Source: RPQJ01 sp963732415 (GTDB lineage: Bacteria; Pseudomonadota; Gammaproteobacteria; Steroidobacterales; Steroidobacteraceae). Taken from it: DNA of 64,000 nucleotides. Every line of letters begins with the position of its first letter. The first letter of the stretch is position 1. Shown here one piece after another: positions 53,233 through 61,181 of this stretch. The stretch covers positions 124,001 to 188,000 of the forward strand of contig CAVSZK010000005.1 of NCBI GenBank assembly GCA_963732415.1, written 5' to 3'. The position numbers and the translations under genes are program-made. The notes beneath the pieces were generated by a model. The model ran no database searches, had not been told where the DNA came from, and worked only from the letters and a program-made list of their open reading frames with translations.

Positions 53233-54377
53233 ACACACGCCAACCGTGGCACACGCTGTCGCGCCGCCTGCATTTGGCCGCGCTGGTCCTGGTTGCCGCA
53301 CTGGCGGCGGAGTCCGCGCGTGCCTTCGACACCAGCCGCGAGGACGTCGCCGGATTCGTCGCCGAGATGAGCGACAGGCACGGCTTCGACGCCGCGGCGC
53401 TCACGGACCTGATGTCGAAGACGGAGTCGCGCTCGAGCATCCTGGAAGCGATCGCGAGACCGGCCGAGAAGCGGCTCAGTTGGCAGGAGTACAGGGCGCT
53501 TTTCATCACCGAGCGGCGCGTAACACAGGGCATCGAGGTTTCCGGTGCGCAGTCTGCGGCGCTCGAACGCGCCGCGGCCGGCGGCGTCCCGGCCCAATTC
53601 CTGGTCGCGATCACCGGTGTCGAGACGTTCTACGGCCAGATTGCAGGCAAGTACCGGGTGATCGACGCGCTCTCGACGCTCGGATTCGACTACCCGCCGC
53701 GCAGCCGCTTCTTCCGCGAGCAGCTCGAGCAGTTCCTGCTGATGGCCCGCGAGGAGTCGCTCGATGCACTTGCGCCGCTCGGCTCGTATGCCGGCGCGAT
53801 GGGGATTCCGCAGTTCATGCCCGGGAGCTTCAGGACGTTTGCGGTCGACGGCGACGGCGACGGGCACCGCAACCTGTGGAGCAACTGGAGCGACGTCTTC
53901 GCGAGCGTGTCGAACTACCTGATTAAGAATGGCTGGCGGCCGGGCGAGCCGGTGATGGTCCGCGCCGATGTCACCGAGGCCAGGCTCGAAGGGCTGTCCG
54001 ACGACAAGCTGGCCCTGTCGGAGACGGTGCGGTCGCTGCGCGCGCGCGGCGTGCAATTCGAAACGTCACAGCCACCGGAAGCGCCCGCGGTACTGATACC
54101 GCTCCCGGTCGCCAACGGGATGGAATATCGCGTCGGTTTCAGCAACTACTACGCGATCACCCGCTACAACCGCAGCTCACTGTACGCGAGCGCGGTGAAC
54201 GACCTCGCCGAGGCCATTGCGGCGGGCGCTACCGTTCCCGTTGAACCCGCCGTTCCCGCCGAACCCGTTGAACCCGTTGAACCCGTTGAACCCGTCGATG
54301 CCGACGGTCCCGCAGACGCCGCGCCCAGGCCGGCGTCAACGTTTTCATTTGATTCAATATCAAGCACCCCTAAATGA
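53229..54377 (+). CDS. mltB: lytic murein transglycosylase B with Pro-rich tail
   Basis: Protein of 382 residues from GTG 53229, which overlaps the rodA stop (GTGA). A signal peptide ends near AESARA-FD; no lipobox, so it is soluble in the periplasm. The catalytic Glu is in AITGVETFYGQIAGKYRV; GAMGIPQFMPGSF and a C-terminal YAITRYNRSSLYA complete the family. The tail after about residue 335 contains EPV repeats (9-bp DNA repeat) and is not part of the fold. It cleaves glycan strands and probably makes room for elongation. Confidence 0.93.
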   Translation: MNTRQPWHTLSRRLHLAALVLVAALAAESARAFDTSREDVAGFVAEMSDRHGFDAAALTDLMSKTESRSSILEAIARPAEKRLSWQEYRALFITERRVTQGIEVSGAQSAALERAAAGGVPAQFLVAITGVETFYGQIAGKYRVIDALSTLGFDYPPRSRFFREQLEQFLLMAREESLDALAPLGSYAGAMGIPQFMPGSFRTFAVDGDGDGHRNLWSNWSDVFASVSNYLIKNGWRPGEPVMVRADVTEARLEGLSDDKLALSETVRSLRARGVQFETSQPPEAPAVLIPLPVANGMEYRVGFSNYYAITRYNRSSLYASAVNDLAEAIAAGATVPVEPAVPAEPVEPVEPVEPVDADGPADAAPRPASTFSFDSISSTPK

Positions 54378-55687
54378 CCCGATCACACTCGACCCTTGCC
54401 TCGTTTTCCCTTTCACTGGTCCTGTCGCTGGCGGCCCTGCTCGCGGGCTGCTCCGGCTCCAAGGACGGAGATGCTGCGCCGCCAGGTGATTCCGCGACCG
54501 CGACGACGGCCGGCACGACCGAACCGGCCGCCGGCACCAACGCCGCCCCTGATGCAGCCGCACAAGCCGCTGCACCGGCGACGACTGCCGGAGCGGCGAC
54601 CGCCACAGACCCGGCAACTCCGCTGCCTGCCCCACCGGAGCTCAACGCGCGCAGTTTCATCCTCGTGGACGCAAACACTGGTCGCGTACTCGCGGGTCTC
54701 GATCCCGACTCGCGACAGGAGCCCGCCAGCCTCACCAAGCTGATGACGGCCTATGCCGTTTTCCACGCGCTCGGCGAAGGCCGCATCAAGCTGACCGACA
54801 TGGTCACGATCAGCGAAAACGCCTGGAAGCAGGAAGGCTCGAGGATGTTCGTCGAGGTTGGCAAGCAGGTCTCGGTAGAGAACCTGATCCAGGGCATGAT
54901 CGTGCAGTCCGGCAACGACGCCACGGTGGCGCTGGCCGAGCACGTCGCGGGTACGGAGCCCGCGTTTGCGCAGATGATGAACTCGTATGCGAAGCAGCTC
55001 GGAATGACGAATTCGCATTTCACGAATGCGGCGGGGATGCCGGATCCCGACCACTACATGACGGCGCGCGACGCTGCCACGCTGACCCGGGCCGTGATCA
55101 AGCAGTACCCCGACTACTACAAGTGGTATTCGCAGAAGGAATTCACCTGGAACAACATCACGCAGCCCAACCGCAACGGCCTGCTGTGGCGCGACCCTAC
55201 CGTGGACGGCGTGAAAACGGGGCACACCGAGTCTGCCGGCTACTGCCTGGTCGCTTCCGCGAATCGCGACGGGATGCGGCTGATTTCGGTGGTACTCGGC
55301 ACCGGCTCGATGAAGGCTCGCGAGGACGCGAGCGCCGCACTGCTGGGCTACGGCTATAACTTCTTCGAATCGAAGCGCATCTACGGCGCCGGCCAGCCGC
55401 TGACCACCGTGCGCGTCTGGAAAGGCGCGCAACCGGACGTGGGGCTCGTGCTGCACGAGGACCTGTACGTCACCAGCCAGCGCGGCCAGGCCGGCGGCGT
55501 GCAGGCGGAGTTCGAGCTTCCTGCGCGACTAGTCGCACCGCTCGCAGCAGGCACGACCGTGGGCAAGGCCAGCATCGTCGTCGACGGCCAGCCGGTCGCC
55601 ACCTACGATCTCTACCCTGCACAGGACGTCGCGGCGGGCGGCTTCTTCCGCCGCGCGATCGACACCGTGCGCCTTTGGTTCAACTGA
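54374..55687 (+). CDS. dacA: D-alanyl-D-alanine carboxypeptidase, predicted lipoprotein (PBP5/6 type)
   Basis: Protein of 437 residues. The penicilloyl-serine motif is PASLTKLMTA, then SGN in IVQSGNDATVAL and KTG in DGVKTGHTESAGYC. The C-terminal beta domain and amphipathic end (FRRAIDTVRLWFN) fit PBP5/6. Unusually, the signal ends in a lipobox (AALLAGC, Cys at about 26) and is followed by 60 residues of Ala/Thr/Pro linker. PBP5-type enzymes normally have a plain signal peptide and anchor only by the C-terminal helix, so this one may be held at both ends. The start overlaps mltB (ATGA). Confidence 0.93.
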   Translation: MTRSHSTLASFSLSLVLSLAALLAGCSGSKDGDAAPPGDSATATTAGTTEPAAGTNAAPDAAAQAAAPATTAGAATATDPATPLPAPPELNARSFILVDANTGRVLAGLDPDSRQEPASLTKLMTAYAVFHALGEGRIKLTDMVTISENAWKQEGSRMFVEVGKQVSVENLIQGMIVQSGNDATVALAEHVAGTEPAFAQMMNSYAKQLGMTNSHFTNAAGMPDPDHYMTARDAATLTRAVIKQYPDYYKWYSQKEFTWNNITQPNRNGLLWRDPTVDGVKTGHTESAGYCLVASANRDGMRLISVVLGTGSMKAREDASAALLGYGYNFFESKRIYGAGQPLTTVRVWKGAQPDVGLVLHEDLYVTSQRGQAGGVQAEFELPARLVAPLAAGTTVGKASIVVDGQPVATYDLYPAQDVAAGGFFRRAIDTVRLWFN

Positions 55688-55688
55688 C

Positions 55689-56561
55689 GTGGCCGCCCCC
55701 TACCCTGCCTGCTACCTGGACGGCCAATACCTTCCGCTCTCGCAGGCCCGGATTTCGCCGCTCGACCGGGGGTTCCTGTTTGCGGATGGCGTCTACGAAG
55801 TGGTCCCCGTGCACCGCGGCCGGCCATTCCGGTTGCGCGAGCACCTGAAGCGTCTCGACGACAGCCTGCGCGGCATCCGCGTGGCGAACCCGCTGGACGA
55901 AGCCGGGTGGACGACGGTGCTGCAGAGGCTGGCGGCCGAAGCCGCGGCGCCGGAGCTACTCATCTATCTCCAGGTGACACGCGGCACCGAGTACGGCCGC
56001 AATCACCTGTTTCCGGCGAATGCGAAGCCCACGGCGTTCGCGTTCGCGAGCCCCTATCCGGAACCGTCCGCCATTACGCTCGAGCAGGGACTGCGCGCCG
56101 TCACGCTCGAGGACATCCGCTGGGACCGTTGCGACATCAAGTCGATTGCGCTGCTCGGCAACGTCCTGCTCAGGCAGGAAGCGGCTGACCGTGGCGCGGA
56201 CGAGGCCCTGCTCACGCGCGATGGGCTGCTGCTCGAAGGCTCGTCGAGCAGCGTGTTCCTGTGCGTCGGCGGCACTCTGGTCACGCCGCCCAACAGCCAC
56301 CGCATCCTGCCCGGCACTTCGCGTGACGCAGTGCTTGAGCTTGCGGCCGGCTGGCTGCCCTGCGAGATCTGCGACGTCGAGGCGCGGGACATTGCGAGCT
56401 GCGACGAGGTGTGGATTGCATCCGCGGGCCGCGGCGTGCTGCCGGTGACCTCGGTGAACGGCACACCGGTTGGCAGCGGCCGCCCCGGACCGTTGTGGTC
56501 GGCGATGTATGCTCGACTGCAGCAGCACCTCGACGACATCGCCTCCACGCCTGCGGCCTGA
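55689..56561 (+). CDS. dat: D-amino acid aminotransferase (class IV PLP enzyme)
   Basis: Protein of 290 residues from GTG 55689, 1 nt after the dacA stop. The PLP Lys lies in DIKSIALLGNVLLRQEA; the phosphate-binding loop is near EGSSSSVFL. DRGFLFADGVYEVVPVHRGR is the class IV N-terminal line; it suits D-alanine/D-glutamate transamination rather than branched-chain amino acids. It would convert D-Ala released by DacA back to pyruvate or make D-Glu. An aminodeoxychorismate lyase is a weaker alternative. Confidence 0.88.
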   Translation: MAAPYPACYLDGQYLPLSQARISPLDRGFLFADGVYEVVPVHRGRPFRLREHLKRLDDSLRGIRVANPLDEAGWTTVLQRLAAEAAAPELLIYLQVTRGTEYGRNHLFPANAKPTAFAFASPYPEPSAITLEQGLRAVTLEDIRWDRCDIKSIALLGNVLLRQEAADRGADEALLTRDGLLLEGSSSSVFLCVGGTLVTPPNSHRILPGTSRDAVLELAAGWLPCEICDVEARDIASCDEVWIASAGRGVLPVTSVNGTPVGSGRPGPLWSAMYARLQQHLDDIASTPAA

Positions 56562-56564
56562 GCG

Positions 56565-56828
56565 ATGGCTGACGACACACTGCTGGAGTTTCCCTGCGAT
56601 TTCCCGATAAAGGTGATGGGCGCCGCGACCGACGACTTCCGCAGCCTGGTGCTCGGCATCATCACGCGGCACTTCGGCACACAAGCCGAGGGCAGCATCG
56701 AGGAGCGCCCGAGCAGCGGCGGCAAGTATCTCGGCATCACCGTCACGGTGCGCGCCGAGAGCAAGGCCCAGGTAGACGCCGCCTACGTCGAGCTCACGTC
56801 CTGCCGCCAGGTGCTGGTCGCGCTCTGA
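56565..56828 (+). CDS. ybeD: DUF493 family protein YbeD
   Basis: Protein of 87 residues with the ACT-like YbeD fold: LLEFPCDFPIKVMGAATDDF at the start and GKYLGITVTVRAESKAQVDA later. The gene sits between dacA and lipB in many gammaproteobacteria; its function is unknown. It follows the aminotransferase by 3 nt and overlaps the 3' end of convergent lipB by 46 bp. Confidence 0.93.
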   Translation: MADDTLLEFPCDFPIKVMGAATDDFRSLVLGIITRHFGTQAEGSIEERPSSGGKYLGITVTVRAESKAQVDAAYVELTSCRQVLVAL

Positions 56829-57466
56829 TCCGCCTCGGGCAGTCCGAGTGACTGGAGCAGGCGTGGCGCCAGCGCACCCGCGACCCGCCGCAGGCCGGAA
56901 GGACCGCCGAGTTCACTCACCTGCGTCATCTGCAGTCCCGCATAGCCGCAGGGATTGATTCGGCGGAACGGCTCGAGGTCCATCGCAACGTTGAGCGCGA
57001 GCCCGTGGTACGAACGCGAGTGGCGGATGCGCAGCCCCACGCTTGCGATCTTGCGGCCTGCCACGTAGACACCGGGCGCGTCGCGGCGCCCGATGGCCTC
57101 GATACCCCAGTCGGCCAGCGTCGAGATGATCGCGCGCTCGATGCCCTCGACCAGCGCGCGCACGCCGAGCCCGGCACGCTCGAGATCTACCAGCGTATAC
57201 ACGACCAGCTGGCCCGGTCCGTGATAGGTGACCTGCCCGCCCCGGTCGATCTGCACCACTGGAATGTCGCCGGTCGCGAGCAGGTGCTCGGGACGCGAGT
57301 TCATGCCCAGCGTGAAGACCGGAGGGTGCTCCAGGAACCAGAACTCATCCGGAGACTCCGGACCACGCGAATCCACCTGCCGCTGCATCGCTCGCCAGGT
57401 GGGCTCGTACTCGACCAGGCCCAGCCAGCGCAGCACGGGCGATGGAATGTCGTGTGCGGCCGGCAT
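56783..57466 (-). CDS. lipB: octanoyl-[acyl carrier protein]:protein octanoyltransferase
   Basis: Protein of 227 residues from ATG 57466. The catalytic Lys is in AGRKIASVGLR and the acyl-accepting Cys in INPCGYAGLQMTQV. RGGQVTYHGPGQLVVYTL is the family signature. It transfers octanoate from ACP to lipoyl domains; LipA, encoded just upstream on the same strand, then adds sulphur. Its last 46 bp are antisense to the end of ybeD, tail-to-tail. Confidence 0.95.
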   Translation of the reverse strand: MPAAHDIPSPVLRWLGLVEYEPTWRAMQRQVDSRGPESPDEFWFLEHPPVFTLGMNSRPEHLLATGDIPVVQIDRGGQVTYHGPGQLVVYTLVDLERAGLGVRALVEGIERAIISTLADWGIEAIGRRDAPGVYVAGRKIASVGLRIRHSRSYHGLALNVAMDLEPFRRINPCGYAGLQMTQVSELGGPSGLRRVAGALAPRLLQSLGLPEADQSATSTWRQDVSST

Positions 57467-57519
57467 CTGGACCCTGGTACGGTGCGGCGAGCCGGTGGCG
57501 TAGTCACTGCGCGACGCGC

Positions 57520-58542
57520 TCAGCGCCGCGCGACGCCGCCTTCGCCCAGTCCCGCGTTGTTGCGCGCCAGCGCCTGTTCGGCACGGTAGCTCGAGCGTAC
57601 CAGCGGACCCGCGACGCACTCGATGAAACCCCGTGCGAGTGCCTGGGCACGGTATGCCTCGAACTCTGCCGGCGTGACGAAGCGCTCCACCGTGAGGTGA
57701 TTCACCGTGGGCCGCAGGTACTGGCCGAGCGTGAGTATGTCGACGCCCGCGCGGCGCAGGTCATCCATTGTCTGGAGCACTTCGGCATCCGTTTCGCCGA
57801 GACCCAGCATCAGGCTGGTCTTCACCAGCACCGACGGGCGGTGCCGCTTCGCATGCGCGAGCACCGCCAGCGTCTGCTCGTACGATGCGCGTGGATCGCG
57901 CACCGGGTGCGTGAGCCTGCGCACTGTCTCGACGTTCTGTGCGAACACCTCGAGACCGCTGTCAACGACGCTCTCGACGTCGGTGAGCACGCCCTGGAAA
58001 TCCGGCGTGAGCGCCTCGACGGCGGTATCCGGATTCAAGCGCTTGATCGCGCGCACGCAGGCCGCGAAATGGGCCGCGCCGCCGTCCTCGAGGTCGTCAC
58101 GATTGACCGACGTGAGCACCACGTACTTGAGGCCCATGAGCTGAACGCTGCGCGCAGCATTCTCCGGCTCCAGGGCGTCCAGCCAGCCCCGCGGGTTGCC
58201 GGTGTCCACCGCGCAGAAGCGGCAGGCGCGCGTGCACACTTCGCCCATCAGCATCAGCGTGGCCGTGCCTGCGTTCCAGCACTCGCCGATGTTCGGACAC
58301 TTGGCTTCCTCGCAGACCGTCGCGAGCCGGTGCTCGCGCACCGTGCGGCGCACGCCGTCGAAACCGTCGCCGCCCGGCATCGGCGCGCGCAGCCACGACG
58401 GTTTTCGGCCGGCCGGCAACGGTGCCGGGGCGCCGCCGGACTTGATGCCGTCCTTGATCGCTGTAGTGCCTTGCCCCGTCACGTACTTCTCACCGCTGCG
58501 GGCGGGCGCGGTGACGACGGGAATGCCCTTGAGGGTGCTCAT
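57520..58542 (-). CDS. lipA: lipoyl synthase
   Basis: Protein of 340 residues, a radical SAM enzyme. The SAM cluster motif C-x3-C-x2-C is CTRACRFC; the auxiliary cluster Cys are in EEAKCPNIGEC, and the conserved RSSYRA lies near the C-terminus. It inserts two sulphur atoms into octanoyl groups. ATG 58542 fits the family start; upstream in-frame codons give an Arg/Pro-rich extension unlike LipA. It precedes lipB by 53 bp. Confidence 0.96.
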   Translation of the reverse strand: MSTLKGIPVVTAPARSGEKYVTGQGTTAIKDGIKSGGAPAPLPAGRKPSWLRAPMPGGDGFDGVRRTVREHRLATVCEEAKCPNIGECWNAGTATLMLMGEVCTRACRFCAVDTGNPRGWLDALEPENAARSVQLMGLKYVVLTSVNRDDLEDGGAAHFAACVRAIKRLNPDTAVEALTPDFQGVLTDVESVVDSGLEVFAQNVETVRRLTHPVRDPRASYEQTLAVLAHAKRHRPSVLVKTSLMLGLGETDAEVLQTMDDLRRAGVDILTLGQYLRPTVNHLTVERFVTPAEFEAYRAQALARGFIECVAGPLVRSSYRAEQALARNNAGLGEGGVARR

Positions 58543-58807
58543 GCGCGGCATTCTACTGCCATGCGGCCGCGACACGGCAGGCGACCGGCATCGATCGAGC
58601 GCCAAGCGTCCATGCATCGCCTGAGCGCGACGGCCCATTGTAGTCCCGGGCTTTGGAGCGCCCGGGGACCGGGCTGCTAGACTATGGTCCATGCCAGCCT
58701 CGATTGCGGCTGGCAGTCGGGTGGCTGATGCCCCTTGTGGGCACGCCGCGGCGCCACTCTAATCCTCCTATTCCTCCTATCCGTCACACCACAGCCAGGA
58801 AAATACG

Positions 58808-59311
58808 ATGAAGAAGATCCTGTTCGCACTCGCAGCCGTCACCACCCTCGGCGCCACCCAGCCGACCCTCGCCCAGGACCTGGGCGCCCAGGAACTCGCC
58901 AACACCCAGGAGCTGATTACCCTGCTCCAGCAGGACAAGCGCCAGGTCGTGCTCGATACGCTGGCGCTCACGCCGAAGCAGCTCGAGAAGTTCACGCCGA
59001 TCTACGACGAGTACGAGGCCGAGATGAAGAAGCTGATGACCAGCGCCTCCAACCTCAACAACCGGCTGTTCGTCGCCGACCTCGGCGGCATGACGGACCC
59101 CGAGGCCAGGGACATCATGAAGCAGGCGTTCAAGCTCCGCCAGGAACGCCTGTCCCTGCTGGAGAAGTACGCGGGCAAGCTCGAAAAGGAGCTGCCGGCG
59201 ACCAAGGTCGCCCAGTTCGTCCAGATCGACAACAAGATCCGGGCGCTGCTGGACGTGGCCGTCGCGTCTTCGATCCCGCTGGTGACGAAGACCCCGAATA
59301 CGACCCCGTAG
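58808..59311 (+). CDS. small exported helical protein of unknown function
   Basis: Protein of 167 residues from ATG 58808, with AGGAAA 6-7 nt upstream. Signal peptide MKKILFALAAVTTLG..., cleavage likely after QPTLA. The mature protein is predicted almost wholly helical and Lys/Glu/Leu-rich (LALTPKQLEKFTPIYDEYEA, LRQERLSLLEKYAGKLEKEL). Helical periplasmic proteins of the Spy/CpxP group have this look, but the LTxxQ signature is only partial (LTPKQL), so the link is tentative. A strong hairpin follows. Confidence 0.75.
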   Translation: MKKILFALAAVTTLGATQPTLAQDLGAQELANTQELITLLQQDKRQVVLDTLALTPKQLEKFTPIYDEYEAEMKKLMTSASNLNNRLFVADLGGMTDPEARDIMKQAFKLRQERLSLLEKYAGKLEKELPATKVAQFVQIDNKIRALLDVAVASSIPLVTKTPNTTP

Positions 59312-59325
59312 GCGCGAAGGCGTGT

Positions 59326-59356
59326 GCGCAGCCTGCACTCTCGTTGCAGGCTGCGC
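59326..59356. terminator. strong hairpin between convergent genes
   Basis: Perfect 12-bp stem GCGCAGCCTGCA/TGCAGGCTGCGC with a 7-nt loop in the 90-bp gap between the exported protein gene and murU. No T tract on either side, so a bidirectional terminator is inferred from strength and position. Confidence 0.55.
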
Positions 59357-59401
59357 CCCGCAGCGCACGGCGCGGTCCGGACGACAGTCGCCGTACCGAC
59401 T

Positions 59402-60097
59402 TCAGGTGCCGCGCAGCCGCCGATCCAGTACGGACAGCCTTTCCGGCGTGCCGATGTCCATCCAATCGCCGTCGTGCAGCTCGCCGCCGATTCGATGCTC
59501 GCGCGCCGCGGCCCGGATCAGCGGCGCCAGCTTGAATATGCCGTCACTGCAGCCTGAAAACAGTTCTGGCCGGTAGACGCCGACACCGGAGAACGTGAGC
59601 CGTTCGCCCTCTTCTTCCTGTCCGCCCCCGTCGCGCCGCTCGACGATGCGCCCAGCGCGCAGCACGAAGTCGCCGCCTGCGTTGTGCGCCGGGTTCGGCA
59701 CCAGCACGAGCCGCGCAAGGTCGTCGGGTCGCAGCGACCCGCGCAGCTTCGCGTACGGGTAGTCGGTCCACACGTCGCCGTTAAGCACCAGGAACGGGGC
59801 GGGCCCGAGAAGCGGCAGTGCGCGAAAGATCCCGCCGCCGGTTTCGAGCGGCTCTGGCCCCTCGTCGCTGTACTCGATGCGCACGTTGTAGCGTGAGCCG
59901 TCGCCCAGCGCAGCGCGGATCTGCTCGCCGAGCCAGGAAACGTTGATCACGACCTCGCGGAATCCCGCCATCGCCAGCGCATGGAGATGGTGTCCGATCA
60001 ACGGCAACCCGGCCACTTCCAGCAGCGGCTTCGGGCGATCCAGCGTGAGCGGCCGCATGCGCTCACCGCGGCCGGCCGCGAGCACCATCGCCTTCAT
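59402..60097 (-). CDS. murU: N-acetylmuramate alpha-1-phosphate uridylyltransferase
   Basis: Protein of 231 residues with a nucleotidyltransferase fold. Motifs: LAAGRGERMRPLT for the nucleotide, DRPKPLLEVAG with the catalytic Lys, and LVLNGDVWTDY with the metal Asp. With AmgK it forms the recycling route that turns MurNAc into UDP-MurNAc and bypasses de novo MurA/MurB. The family also includes glucose-1-phosphate nucleotidyltransferases, but the pairing with amgK decides the call. ATG 60097 overlaps the amgK stop (TGA). Confidence 0.9.
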   Translation of the reverse strand: MKAMVLAAGRGERMRPLTLDRPKPLLEVAGLPLIGHHLHALAMAGFREVVINVSWLGEQIRAALGDGSRYNVRIEYSDEGPEPLETGGGIFRALPLLGPAPFLVLNGDVWTDYPYAKLRGSLRPDDLARLVLVPNPAHNAGGDFVLRAGRIVERRDGGGQEEEGERLTFSGVGVYRPELFSGCSDGIFKLAPLIRAAAREHRIGGELHDGDWMDIGTPERLSVLDRRLRGT

Positions 60098-61128
60098 GCG
60101 CGCTTCACCTCGAGGCTGGAGCGCACCGCCGGCAGCACGCGGTCGCGCACCAGCACGCCGAGCGCGGTGAGATCCGGGTGCCGGCCGCAGGCCTGCTCGA
60201 TGTAGCCGAGCGTACGCGGCACGTCCGGCAGGTAGCCCGCCTTGCCGTCGCGGTGCCACAGGCGCGCGAAGATGCCGCTGGCCTTCAGGTGCCGCTGCAC
60301 GCCCATCAGGTCGAACCAGCGCAGGAACTGCTGCTCGTCGGCGCCTGCGTCGAGGCCAGCAGCCAGGGCTGCACGCCTGAACTCGCGCGCCCATTCGACG
60401 ACCCGATCCTGCGGCCAGTCGATGTAGCAGTCCCTGAGCAGGGACACGAGGTCGTAGGTGAGCGGGCCATTCACGGCGTCCTGGAAATCGAGGATGCCCG
60501 GGTTGTCGCGTTCGCAGACCATCAGGTTCCGCGAGTGGTAGTCGCGATGCACGAACACCTGCGGCTGCCCGAGCGCGTTCGCGACCAGCAGGTCGAACGC
60601 CCTGGCAAGGTCGCGCTGCCCGCCGCCGTCCAGTGCCAGCCCAAGGTGCCGGCCGAGCAGCCAGTCGGTGAACAGGCTCATCTCGAAGCGCAGCAGTTTT
60701 TCGTCGTACGGCGGCAGGCCTGCCGCGTGGGCGTTGCCGTCCGCCTGGATCCGCACCAGCGCGTGGATCGCGTCCGAGTAGAGAGACCCTGCCCGCCGGC
60801 GATCGGCCAGCGCGTCCAGGTAGGTGACGGATCCGAGGTCCGTGAGCAGCAGGAAACCCTGCTCGGCGTTACGGGCAATCACCCGGGGTGCGTTGACCCC
60901 GATCCCGACCAGCATCCCTGCAACCGCCAGGTAGGGTTCGACATTCTCCTTGTCCGGTGGCGCGTCCATCGCGATACAGGTGCCCTGCGGCCGCGTTACG
61001 CGGAAATACCTGCGAAAACTGGCGTCTGCGGATGCCGGGGCCAGCGCAGCATCCTGCCAGCCGAGGTCGTGCTCCAGCCAGTGGCGCAGCATGGCAAGCC
61101 GCGGGTCGTCTCTGCGGGTTTCGGTCAA
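60094..61128 (-). CDS. amgK: N-acetylmuramate/N-acetylglucosamine kinase AmgK
   Basis: Protein of 344 residues with an aminoglycoside phosphotransferase fold. The catalytic loop is FVHRDYHSRNLMV and the metal-binding line GILDFQDAVNGPLTYDL. It phosphorylates the anomeric position of MurNAc for MurU. Start TTG 61128 is preferred: GAGG lies 6 nt upstream, and the likely -10 at 61172-61167 leaves a leader of about 30 nt. An upstream TTG (61167) would overlap the -10. It is divergent from lptD. Confidence 0.9.
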   Translation of the reverse strand: MTETRRDDPRLAMLRHWLEHDLGWQDAALAPASADASFRRYFRVTRPQGTCIAMDAPPDKENVEPYLAVAGMLVGIGVNAPRVIARNAEQGFLLLTDLGSVTYLDALADRRRAGSLYSDAIHALVRIQADGNAHAAGLPPYDEKLLRFEMSLFTDWLLGRHLGLALDGGGQRDLARAFDLLVANALGQPQVFVHRDYHSRNLMVCERDNPGILDFQDAVNGPLTYDLVSLLRDCYIDWPQDRVVEWAREFRRAALAAGLDAGADEQQFLRWFDLMGVQRHLKASGIFARLWHRDGKAGYLPDVPRTLGYIEQACGRHPDLTALGVLVRDRVLPAVRSSLEVKRA

Positions 61129-61166
61129 GATGGGCCTCGGAAAGTCGGATGGAATCAGGCGCGGCA

Positions 61167-61174
61167 ATTATAAT
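61167..61174 (-). promoter_or_regulatory. palindromic -10 element between amgK and lptD
   Basis: ATTATAAT reads as TATAAT on both strands (minus 61172-61167, plus 61169-61174). For amgK it gives a sensible leader of about 30 nt. For lptD initiation would fall at about 61181, next to the ATG at 61182. No good -35 is seen on either side. Confidence 0.4.
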
Positions 61175-61181
61175 CGCAACG

